Source: Symbiodinium natans
Taxonomy: Eukaryota; Sar; Dinophyceae; Suessiales; Symbiodiniaceae
Length of the DNA: 64,000 bases
Assembly: GCA_905221605.1 (NCBI GenBank)
Contig: CAJNDS010002669.1
Location: 214,573-278,572 of the forward strand
Reading direction: 5' to 3'
In this document: positions 43,589-55,500 of the stretch, in pieces
Position numbering within the stretch: position 1 is the stretch's first letter
Layout: each line of letters starts with the position of its first letter
The notes under the pieces: generated by a model
Told to the model about the DNA's origin: nothing
Database searches by the model: none
Seen by the model: only the letters and a program-made list of their open reading frames with translations
Position numbers and translations under genes: made by a program

Positions 43589-46500
43589 GAGAGCGCATCA
43601 CACCTATGCCATCTGGCATTTCGAGGAAGTCGTGAAAGAATTGAACTGACATAATGTTACTGCCTGCGCCGCCTCAGCCCTGCTGCAGGGCACCATCTAA
43701 CCAACCTTTGCAGATCACAAGGTGCAGGGTTGAACAACGGCCACAGCACCCGGAAGCCTCAACGGCAGCCCCAACCGCGGGCAATCGCGGCCCTGAAGAG
43801 TCCCCAGGGGGTTCCCTGGAATCTCCTCAACTCAAGGTCCCACGGGGGTAGGCAGTTCCGCAAGCACGCCTTGGGAGAGCCTTGGGAGAGCCAGGCGGCT
43901 CCGGGGCCTAGTCGGATGTGGTCCAAGTGACTTGCCCACTTCGCTCATGTTGGCACTTGAGGTCGTGGCGCCCATTTCAGCAGCACTGCTAGCCACGTCT
44001 CGCCTGGCGAACTTATTAAAAAGTCCAGTATTCTTTCATTGGAGGGTTCACTTTATAGTGTTACCTTGGGCGCCTTCTTCCAAAAGTGAGCCTCGACAGC
44101 CACCCTGAGCATTCTTTCCGGATCCTTTGGTGGACATTCTATGGCAGGCCGTCAAGGCTCTTCGTTGCCATCGTTCCGTTTGGAACTGAGTGCGTGCATG
44201 AGGTTGCAATGCACCAGAGGAGCGAACTGGGTACCGTGCTGGCACATGGTGTATGACATAGCTCCCGCGCGCCCAAGGTCCAGCCTTCTGACCTTTTCTC
44301 GCAACCAGCCGCTCAGCATCGCATAAATCATCATGATACAGAGCACGGTCACTATGGTACATGAGTGCAGGCAGACGTGTGCGGATGTGCGCGGCGGAAG
44401 TATGTAGCGGAAGTATGTAGCTTTCAGGGGTGTTGCAAGTAGGAGAAGATCTCACACCAGGCTACGGTCTCGTCTATGCAACCCCTGCTTGGGCGTACCT
44501 GCGGTGCCCCCAGCCGACATGCAATGACTGTGCGAACCGTGCGAAAAAAGCAGTGGAATGGAAGATGCAGAGGGACAAGATAGATGATGTCCAATTTGAG
44601 GTGCTCACCTTCGATTTCTCCCGTGAGACACGGGCGAGCTCCTCAGAAGAGCATCACGCAGAGTAAGCACACGGTCTCAGCGCCCAAGATGACACATCTA
44701 TGTCTGATGGATTCTTATGAGGTGACGTCGCAGCTTCTGCATCGCCTGCGCCATGCACGGCAGCGGCGCAGCGCCGTTTGTGCGTCGCCGCAAAGCATCA
44801 AGTCATCAGCTCAGCTGGGCTCAGCCAAGGAATGCAGAGGACACATTCATTCCGTTTTTCCATATGTGCACGCTGGGAGACCCAGCTCAGCTCAGGTCGT
44901 TGTGCCCCGGGCCTGTTGCTTTGAGGAACTTACAGCAGCACAAGCCGCAAGCGTTGAAGAGCGCATGACTCTGAATCGCGCACTCTTGGCAGGGCTGTAG
45001 GCTAAGATCAGGTGGAAGATGGTGGAAGCATGCTGAGCGCACCAGATTGGCAAGTCTACTCTGGGACATCCAGCGCAACCTAGCTGCTGGCCCGTAGAAG
45101 TATACTTGGAAGGAAATATGTTCGGACAAGAAAGTGTGAGACCTTGCTGAATCATTAAGCTACCCGTTGCTTAGTGTCTTCGGCATCATATAGCGCCATG
45201 GTGCCGGTGCCAGTGGAGACCAAGATCACCACAGCCACGAAGGCACGTCATTTCGCCGGTCGCCCTACTAAAGATCCACCTGAAAGCCTCCACCAACCCC
45301 TCGTGTCAAGGTGGATGGCGTCATCTGCCATGGTATGTGCCGCATTATGGCAAAGTTTCTGAATGGAAAAGCCCTGCCAGACTGCGCCGAGGCACATGGC
45401 AAATGTCAATCAGCCAAGTACAGTCAGAGTAAAGAGTCATCAGCAGTGGGCTTTTCGCATCCTTTCAAATTGTGAACAGATTCAGAAGCCTTGCTACGAG
45501 TGGTGCATGGCAGGGCAAGGGCCTTCCTGACTGGGCCAAGGAAGAGGCCGGGCAGAGGTGTTGTGAGGGCAAACCCACAGCTTGGTCGCCATCCCTGGTT
45601 CTCATGGTCAAAACCCGTTCCTCAGAGGCTATGCAGTACTTCCGAGAGAACCTGACCCTTGATGACAAGTTCCACTCGAACTGGCAGAACGCCAAGCGTT
45701 TTCTGCAGGTGCAGAAGGTGTTGCTGCACATGGGCTTGTATTCTGGACTGCTGGATAGCTTCGCGTGTGCCGAGGTCTCGCATGCGAACGGAACTCTGCC
45801 TCGCTCATTTCCGCAGGCTCATCGACGGCTGGTACCCAGGCAACAAGGCCTCGAAATGCCTCGGCGCCCACCATGAGCGGCAAATCTCATGGATGTGGCA
45901 CTCCTTGCGAGGACTTCTGGAAGCAGTGCCGCGACTTCTGCAAAGAATGGGCCGGCTGGCAGTCAGGCGAGTTTGCACACAGAATGGTGGCCCGACCCCA
46001 AGAACCCAGCCTGACCCCAAGACTGTTTTCAGGACCTCCTTTGTGTCGACCATTGAGCGCCGGCAGGTGCCTGTCGGAACGCAGTAGCAGAGTAAGAAGG
46101 GAAGGAGCGGACAAGAGAACGATGGAGAGAGAGCGAGAGAGGAAAGAAGAAAGAAAGAAGTAACGAGAGAAAGAAGAAATAAAGAAGGAAAGAAGGAACT
46201 AATCGATTGCAGAAGGAGCGAAAGAAACACAGAAAGAAAGAAATAAAGAAAGAAAGCTGCTCGCGGCTGGGCCTGTTACTGGCCCAGGGATTATCCCGCA
46301 GCGAGCAAGCAAACAAGAAGCCGCACACGCCGCCGTTTTCATTCTGCAGAACAGACCAACAGCATCAGAGCTTCCTCTTGGCAGTGTCAGGTTGAACAAC
46401 TACCTCACGCACTTGGCCCGTGGAACAGACATGCAGGACTCAGGGTCGTTGCAGGGAGCTTGCTCTGATTCTTGGTGGCTTGTGCCGCTGTTGCCTTGCA

Positions 46501-49500
46501 GAGAGCCTCGTATTGTGAACTGTTGAACTCATCCTAAACCTTAACCTTAAACCCTAAACCCCTAAGCCTTAAACCCTGAACCTTAAACCCTAAACCCTAA
46601 CCCAAAACCCTAAACCCAAACCCCTAAACCCTAAACCCTAAGGCGTATTTGGCCTCTCCATCTTCCCAGGAGGTCATACCAAGCCAAGAAATGCTGGCGG
46701 CTGCTGGCCGGCCGGGCCGAGCTCTGCAAGAACTGCGCACGTGTTGAAGAGCTGCGGTTTAGGGTTTAGGGTTTAGGGTTTAGGGTTTAGGGTTTAGGGT
46801 TTAGGGTTTAGGGTTTAGGGTTTAGGGTTTAGGGTTGCAACCGCGCAGGTTTGGCATCCGGATCAGCGACATTCGACTAACCAGCGACAGCATCTTCCAG
46901 TTCTGCCGTGCCTGGACTGGTTTGGACTGGAGAGCAGGCTCGGGACTGTGTATGTGCGAGAACATACGTGTATATATATATATATATAACATACAGATGT
47001 TTATACATAAATAAAATGCATAATAGATATCAGAACCTTTTCAGTTTAGGGCGTCTTTGGGCTGGCTTTCGGGCTTCGCGGCTTCAGGGCCTGGCTTTGC
47101 GGTGGTGGCACTAGGGTGGTGCTACTACTACGCTTCTGAGAATTCTGGGCTGTGTAGCTTCTTGGTCTTTGGGCCTCGTGGATTCGGGACTTCTTGGCTT
47201 CCTTTGAACGGATTTCGGTATCATGCCTAGCAGGAAAGTTTACATGCAACAGCAGGTTCACTTGCGGAAGAGTGGAGGACACTTAGGCTTAAAAAGCAGA
47301 GTAGATAGTTCATGTATAGATATGTATATATAAACGATTAACTAGTAGCGTGTCGAGGTGCCACGGACTTTTTTATGGAAGCTTTGTTTCTAGCAGCATC
47401 CGCGGCTACAGCACATGTTCGTATTGTAGTCTAGAATTGCCTTCGAAAGGTGCCGTTCGCGACTGTCAAGAGTTGCTTGCACCACAACATGAAAACGTTT
47501 CGGGCAGTTTGCCGAGCACCATGAAAGCAGACAGCAGTAAAGCCGTAACTTTGCGTGCTATTTCTTGTCGTCACCTGCCATACACCTTATCGCAGAATCC
47601 AAAAGCCGTCATCTGCTTTACACAATCTGAAGGACAACCTCCTGGCATTTTCACGGGGAAATAACGTGGTCCCCTCCCTCCGTTTCTTCTTAAGAAAGTT
47701 CGGACATGGACTCGAGGAGATTCCTTGACGAGGGGGATCACCTGCAGCGCTTGATACGAGCCCTTTTCTTTGCCAATGAACGCAACATCTATCCTCTTCT
47801 TCACAAGGAATGTTGACTGTCAGCCTTCACATCTTTCCGGAGGAAAAAGAGAGTCAGCTCTGGTCGCTCACATTTTACGAAATACAAAACGTTCATTTGT
47901 CTAAGAATCTCATTCCGATCAGGTCAGGGGGCTCGATCCCTAGCCACGGAGCCTGTGTGTATTGTGCTGCTAAGGTGGCTTCAGGGCTGCCCAGATTCCT
48001 AACATTTCTTTTTGCATTCGAACTAGCTGGTGCCTTAGGTAGCTGGAGAGGACGCTGTGTTCACAGCATTGTGATAACGAAGCGGCCTTCGATGAAGGCC
48101 AGGAGGTGGACAGAATTTTCGTCCTCTGCATGGGGCCAAGAAATAGAAACGCTTTTTGGTCACCGCATGTTTAGGTCTTGCTAAGCTTGAGAGGAGACAT
48201 GAAGAACGTGGCGAAAAAAAACGCAGGTCCCGCCCGAAACCGTTGTGATTGTGTGGCGTGCTTCCTGAATGCCGAGCGCTGCTGGACCTGCACTCTGCAA
48301 TCTCAATCGCTTGCCAAACTCATGTCTTTCACTGACCTGAATCATTCTCTAAGCCCATCTGTATACTCACCTCACTCAATCACTCACCTCACCTCCCTCA
48401 ATCATTCACATATGCACTCAGTCTTCCTACCCATTCATTCACCCGCTGACCCATGTGTGAGCCTGTTTAAGTGGCTATAGCTCCGTACAGGTGACGTCGC
48501 GCGTTCTGTTGCGGTGGATCCCAGGTTCATCCAGGTTCATAGGCTTTACGGGTAGAATCGGATAACGCTCTGCTGAGCCATCTGGCAACCCTCTTCAGCA
48601 TGGACCTGAGTGCAACTCCAAGAAAAACGACTCCAGGCCCTGATCTTGCACCCCTCAATGGCACCCTGAGACACTGTGGGATGGGACATCGACTTGAGCT
48701 GCTGCATCAGATTTATGGGGAGGGGGGGCCCATGTCAAGCTGGAAGGATCCGCCACTGACCCTTGTCCTTGGCCCGTGCCTGAGGCCAGCTTGTAGGCTT
48801 GTACCTTCGTTTCTTCGAACCTTAGTTACAATAGACGCGCGGCAGTCTGCGGCCGGATTCAGTTTTGCTCGTATGCATGTGCCTTTTTTACAGCTGCAGC
48901 AGGCGTTCGATGGATTGCTCTGCAGCTGGAAGCTACTCGCGCAAGCACGTGGCCACAATCGGATCTACCTGAACCCTCCATGGTCCCATATGGACAGCTG
49001 GCTCGAGAAGGCAGGATTTGGCAGCAGCTGTGTGCTGCCACGATGGAGCCATGAAACATGCCGCTGCTACTAGGCAGCTCTGGAATATGCGACGGGTCTG
49101 CAGATCTTGATTGTTGTCCCAAGATGGACGGAGGCATCTCAAAAGCTTCGAGTATTTCTTTGTCCACGTCTGCGGCATGCTATCTGGTAGGAGAGCTGCA
49201 TCTCAACCCTGACCTCAGCGCAGTACAGCCTCAGGTGCAGCAGGCTTGTTTGTGCCAGCAAACAAGAAGGAAGATAAGCTTGAGCTAGCGCGTGTGGGTG
49301 TGTTCCACATAATGGCCGGATTTGCATCCTGAGAATCTGCACTATATGTGGGTGCTCATTCGTGCCAGGTTCGTCTCGCGACCATTGGCCCTCAAGACGC
49401 GGAGGACCGCTATTCTGAGCGATGGTGTGCGGGAAAAGCCAGGGTTCTGATCTAGGATTTGGGATGCAGAGTTCGCTCACCCTACGAGCGGAAAAGCTAT

Positions 49501-52500
49501 GGCTCCCTTGGACGTCACTCTGATCTGGATGGTGTAAACCTGGCTGTGCCCCCGGAGAGCTGATCACGGTGCCGCCTTGATTTCACGAAGTGCATCTGAC
49601 CTCTAGCAGCCCCTCGCAATCAGGTCGCAGCCTGAGCACCACTACAATCGGTGTCCATGCCCTGACTTCTCTGGGCATGCGGACAGCACCGTTGTTTGAT
49701 GTTATGTAGTTATGTGCTTCACGCTGCTGGCCCTGTACATAGTAGAATTCTCACAACTGTACAAACATCGAGGTGAGCCCCAGAAAGATGCCTTTCAAAC
49801 ATTGAGAACGTGCATGAAAACGTCGCTGAGCATCGATTTCTTTCAACGTCGCTCACCATTGCCCGACCGTGTTGCACCTGCCTTCAGGTAGGTGCACGCA
49901 TCAAACATATGTTTCGACTGCGTTCGATGAGCAAATTTTGAGTGAAGAGTGCAAGTGTTCACTCTGAAGTTTCTGAGGGGTCTCCAAGTCATGCATGTTG
50001 CAGTCATGTTGCGATGCACAAGCTTGAATGGTATTCGTCTCCATCTAGGTTTGGCAGAGATACTCGTGCACTCGCCGTTGCTTGCGCTCACGCGTTTACA
50101 CTCGTGTTCCGTATGCAAGACTTGGACCCCTGGATTTCGCCAGAAGCGTGAAACAAGCGCAGAAAACAACTTGGAGTTCAAGGATTGGACAATGTGAGAT
50201 TGCGTAGAGACTGTAGACTGTGAAGCATAGTTTCAATGCCAGGCTCCTGCGCGTAGCTGAGCTGGCTGGCCAGCAAACCACCTCCACGGTCGTTGCAGCT
50301 ACGGCAACGGGGAGGATGCGGAGATTCCTGAGCGCTCTCCCCAGAATAAGAAGTGCCAGCGGCAAGCTTCCCCCAGAAGACTTTGCTGCTGAGCATGTCG
50401 TTCGGCAGGTCAAGCCGTGAAGCCATGCCGCTAGTAGGGTTGTGTCAGGTGCAGTGGGCATCGGAAGCGAGGGAGGCCATCGTGGTGCAGTGCGGTAGTG
50501 CGGTTGTTAGGGCGCTGGTGTCACCGGATCCCTGTGCTGTATTTGGACTTGGGAAAGCAGGCACCAAGCAGCTTCCAGAAGTCAATGTCGAGGAAGCGCT
50601 CCAGGCTGCAAGCGTTTCCATCGCCGTAGTTCTAGGTATCGCCGTGTTCAGGTGGTGTGTGTTGGGCGGCGCCAGTCAGTACATTTACGTTGCCTGCTTG
50701 ATCAGGTTGCCAGGAAAATGCTAGAGCTATTCAGAGGAGCAACCGCATTAATCGATGAGATTGATTGGGCTGGGTACCCAGCGCGTGATGAGTCCGGCGA
50801 TGCTTGGAGCTCCGCCCTGGAGCTGAAGGAATCAGCGTGGCGTGCCTGGCACATCCTCAAAGGGCGAAATGATTGGGTCTAAGGTCATGCACCCTTTGAA
50901 GAGTGAGCTGCATTGGCCCTGTGGCCCGGTGCGTGCACTGGACATGGCGGAAGCCACGGCGACCCATCCGAATCATCTGATTTTCGAATCGAGCAATATC
51001 TGCAATTTTGAAAACACCTTCGAGCATCTCGGAATGCTCAGAGGCCACTTGTCCCGAGTCTGGGTCGCAGCCGCCTTAGTGTGTTCACCGTTGTGCTGGC
51101 AAGAAATGGAAACCGAGTGTTGCTTACATAAGGCGATGGCGAATCATGGGATGCCTGGCGCGAAGCCTAGAGCACGCTGCGATAACCTGCACACCCAGTC
51201 GCAGCAACGGTCTCCCTGTTCATCTGATCCCTCATGCCGAGATCTACCGAGGTGGATGCAGTCCACGAGATGGGTGGTAGCCTCCAAGCAGCTTTCAAGG
51301 TGCTATCCGCAGTGTTTTCAAAGCTTGAGTCCAGCGAGGTCCAGGCTTCCTCTAGTCCTCTAGGCTGTCTGAGCGAAAAGAGCAACAGATGCATGACTTC
51401 ACGGTGACTTGAAGAAGTATCCGTTTGCAAGGCAGGTGTTTCCGAGAACAAGATGATGATGAAGCCACACCCAGTAGTACTGGACAGAAGGCTGGCCCAG
51501 AGAAGAGAGATGGCTGCACAAATCGACTTCGCAGCTTGTTGCACTCTCTCCTTGACTTGTAGAAATGCAGAAAGAGTGTGGCTTGCAGACATTGGTCCGT
51601 TGGCCAGCCTCCGCTGTGCTATTCACCCAGGTTTTGTGGGCCCGTGGAAGTGTTGCAAAGCGCAGTAGTTTTGTTAAAGAACATGTAGGCGCGCGCAAAA
51701 GTTCAAATTGTACCTCATACGAACTATAAAACTTCGAATGGGTTTCAGACCAATTATGTGACCGAAGCCTGCAAGTGGCAAAGCAGTGCGTGCACAGGGC
51801 AGGGCATATCAGGGCGAGGTGGCAAAAGCCATCGGCAGGAGGAGTCAAGAAGAGGAGCGAGAAGCAGGAGGAGGAGGAGGACGGCGGGAATGAGTGGCTT
51901 CCGGCGCCGAGAACCTGCAATTTACGTGTGGTCGAAGGTTAGCAGCTCTAGTGCCTTCTTGCTCTGCTTGCGGCCAACCCGCTTCTCTTGAACCCAGTTC
52001 CTTGTTTGGGGCGTGGTCGTGGTCGTTTCCCAACTGCCAACGCCTTATGGACTTATAGTCTTGGTTGCGTGACGAGAGATCCGGAGAACTGTAGGGTCAC
52101 GCACCCTGAACAAAAAAGAACCTGGAAAATCTGTTACAAACTTCCACAGAGTTGGAGCTACTAGACCTACAAGAAGCTGATGGCTTGGAAATCTTGAGCC
52201 ACAAACGCAGGGATAGCAAACCCTAAGCAAGGATTGGCAACAGCTGATGGGCGAAGAATCCCTAGACAGTTCCAAGCATTTCGTGGGGTAAGCTTTGCTC
52301 GGAAGTGATTGTTCTGCTTCATAGTCTCAGGCCACTTCGAAAGCAAGTGAAAGCGACTCATGGCTGCGCTGACATGTTGGCAACTATGACCGATGACCTT
52401 GGCAGGTGGTATTATGTGCAGTTGCTGCCGCTTCTGGCAACCGAGCTGGCAAGCGAGAACCCCAGCCCGTCCTCGAAATGTATTTGTGTGGCGCCTCGTG

Positions 52501-55500
52501 CAACGAGTGTGTAACATGTGGCTGCAGTCTGCTCACGGCTCGCAATTGCTGAGGTTTTCTTGGACCGCGTACGCCGGTGCCCAGGGAAGAGTTGCTGGCC
52601 TTCTTTGGTCCGGAAGGCCTGATTTTGGAGTTGTGTCACGCCTTTTTCTGCACCAGAAGTCAACAGTTGCCTCCCTTCAGGGCACTGCGGCCCTACCCTG
52701 ACAAGGCCCTGTCATCCGCTGCCTTCCGTCTGCGGGATTTATGTCGAAAAATGTTGACTATGCATCCCTCGCAAGGCTCCCTGATGCAGAAACCAAGCTC
52801 TTGACCCTTGGCCGGCAGCTGCTCCACAGTGCCAGCACCTCAAGAAAACACAGCGTGCCGAGCTGGTTTCACAGTGAGCCGCAGTGAGCAGCTCTGCTGC
52901 AAAGGTCTTCCCGCATCTCCTCAGAAACACCAGCTTGTGTTAATAGCAAGCATAGCATCCTTGCAGCGGAGTACAAGGGTTGTAAGTTGAGAGCTGTATC
53001 ATGACATGGCCACAAGGCCAGCGGGTGTGACTTGTGACAGGTTTGCCTCATCGCATCCGCTATGGACTGCTGCCTGACCGTGCCAGCTTCCAAGCGGAGT
53101 GGAAAGCTTCTGGACTCTCCGTCAGCTTTCTTCACTCTTCAGTCTCTTTTTCTCATCTTCATCTGACACAACCTATCTCTCTCCACCACCGAGGCCAGCG
53201 CCGTCGCTGGGCTTAGCACACGTGGGCGAGGAGCCCGCAGGGCGCTGCTGGCCCCTGGGCTTAAACAGCAAAAAAAGAGAAGCGGAGAGAGCCAGCTCTT
53301 CTGAGTTTTGCGGATCTTTCAGGAAGCCGAAGCTCTCTTAGGCCGTGCCCTTCATTGGCAAAGACTGTCCCTCCACAGCCTCAGAGTTTGCCCATCCTGA
53401 CGTTGCCATCGGGTCGGCCACTCAGCTCGTGCAAAATGTACGAGACCAGATAGGACAGTTACCCACAGGCCCAGAGGTTGCGCAACTATTGAACTTAGCT
53501 TGCCCCATGCGGCTGCTTCACAGCTCATTCCGACATCAAGCCAACGCCTCATGCACCAGGTTGACTCTCCTATCCTACCGCTACGAGGGTCTACGGAAGA
53601 CGGACTTCGTCCTGCTGTTGAAGCTTCTTCGGGTCAGAGTCGATGTCGAGCAACGAGCGCAGTCATGCGCAATCGTTCACGTGTGGAAGGCAGAGATGGA
53701 CGAAGAGAGAGGGCCACATGCCAGGAGGCAGCACTGCAAACCAACCAGTCTGGTCTTGCATTGTCTTTTCTATGTTGAGCGGTGAATTTGATAGGCCAAC
53801 CTGTCTCCGATGGGTCTCCTGGATCAAGGAAGCTGGAGGCCGCGTCACTGGCTTCAGCTGGGTTAGACCCCCAGCTCAACGAGTGCTCCACGAGTGCATG
53901 TGCGGGTTTTGATAAGATGAGGCCGGACGACACCTTGCCGACATGCCCAAGGCCCCCTGTTCCACTGCAGCATCTGTTCGAAGCCCCTTCTCTGCAAGGA
54001 TGAGGCTCGCTTGGATGCCCCTCCTGCATGCCAGCCCATGCTTGAAGATGGACTTGAGGAGTCGGCTGCTGAGACTTTCGAGACATGGGCCGCATAGCCC
54101 GCACCCGCAAGAAACCGGGCGAGTCCGGGCGAAGCATGGCGCAGGCTTCGTGCCAACGTGTGGCCACTGGAGCGGGTGAGCCTGAAAGACAAGCAGCAGG
54201 CCTCTCCCAGTTTTAGTTCCGTGTGGTCCCACGCCCCTCAAAAGAGCCTCCTGGAGGTGCACTTGCTGTGGCGCTTGCTATGGCGCACAGTCGGGGCCGC
54301 CTTGCGCCCAGTCTCTCAGCGGAAAAGATGCCAGGCTAAGATGCCTTCAATGCCCTAGATATTATATATGTCGCCAGGTCAAGTATTATCTCTACGAGCA
54401 CGCTCGAGCCCCTGCAGTTGTTGTTTCGTCGGGGCATAGATCTCAACATGAGCCGCCGCCGTGGGCCGTCGGGACAGGTCTTTCCTGGTGTCATGGGCCT
54501 GAGTGACTCGCTGTTGTCGTGCACAGCTCAGGACACCGACACTCCATGTCCAATTATGCCCCAAGTTTAACATGGCATCCGGATTATGCCCGGCGGCATT
54601 CCAACCAGATACTGCAGGAGCTTGGGAGCAGTGTGCTCTTTGGCGGGCACCTCACGTCAAGATGTGTTCACTCGTTTTGCTATTTTGCCCCTTGGTATAG
54701 TGGTGTTTCTTTGCAGGTCGACGTCTGGGATTCAGTGGCACACCCTCCGAGGCCACGTCCATCAAATCACAGACTCTGCCACATGTTGCCACATTAATGA
54801 CGCCGATGTGTATCGCGATTCTTGTCATCCCCGCAGGTCCTGCCTGCCAGCAGCAGGCTTAGCTTCGGAGAGGGCACAAGCGGTGGCGAAGTGGGCTTGT
54901 AGCTCATGGAGGCTCACAGTGCCAGGCTGTGCTGAGAGTGCAGGTATGGGCAGGATCCATTACGAGCAGGGCTGCGATGCGAAGATCCTGAGCACACTTC
55001 TGAACACCAACGCAGGGAACTCAGCCAAGGGCCTTCCAGATCGCGGTATTCCCGCTTGCGGCCCTTTCCTTTCGTGATGCAATTCTCGGGTCCACATTGT
55101 AAGTTTGTAGAAGGTCGTCACTCGGACAGAGACACTGCCTGCCGGCTGGGTCAGTGCCTCTGCTCCTCAAGAATACAAGAGCAATCAGCTCCACAACTGA
55201 ACCTATTGCGACGGAAATGCAATAAAGTGGGTCACGAAGATCACCAAAGCTACCACGAAGGACCCACTATGGCTTCTACGCCGTGCTGCGACGGGAGAGT
55301 TCCATGCGTGCCGGCCCTACTTCAGGGGACATGAGTGGACTGAGAGCAACAACAGTACGGGAGACACTTTGCAGATCTTCACAATTAAAGATGCTGCCTT
55401 GGCGCCAGTGAGGCTTATTGATGCCGGTGCGCTGGTGGTTGGCCTGTCCAACTTCACAGCCTTGTTCTAAGCACCAACAGTCAGAGTTTCAATCACCGAG

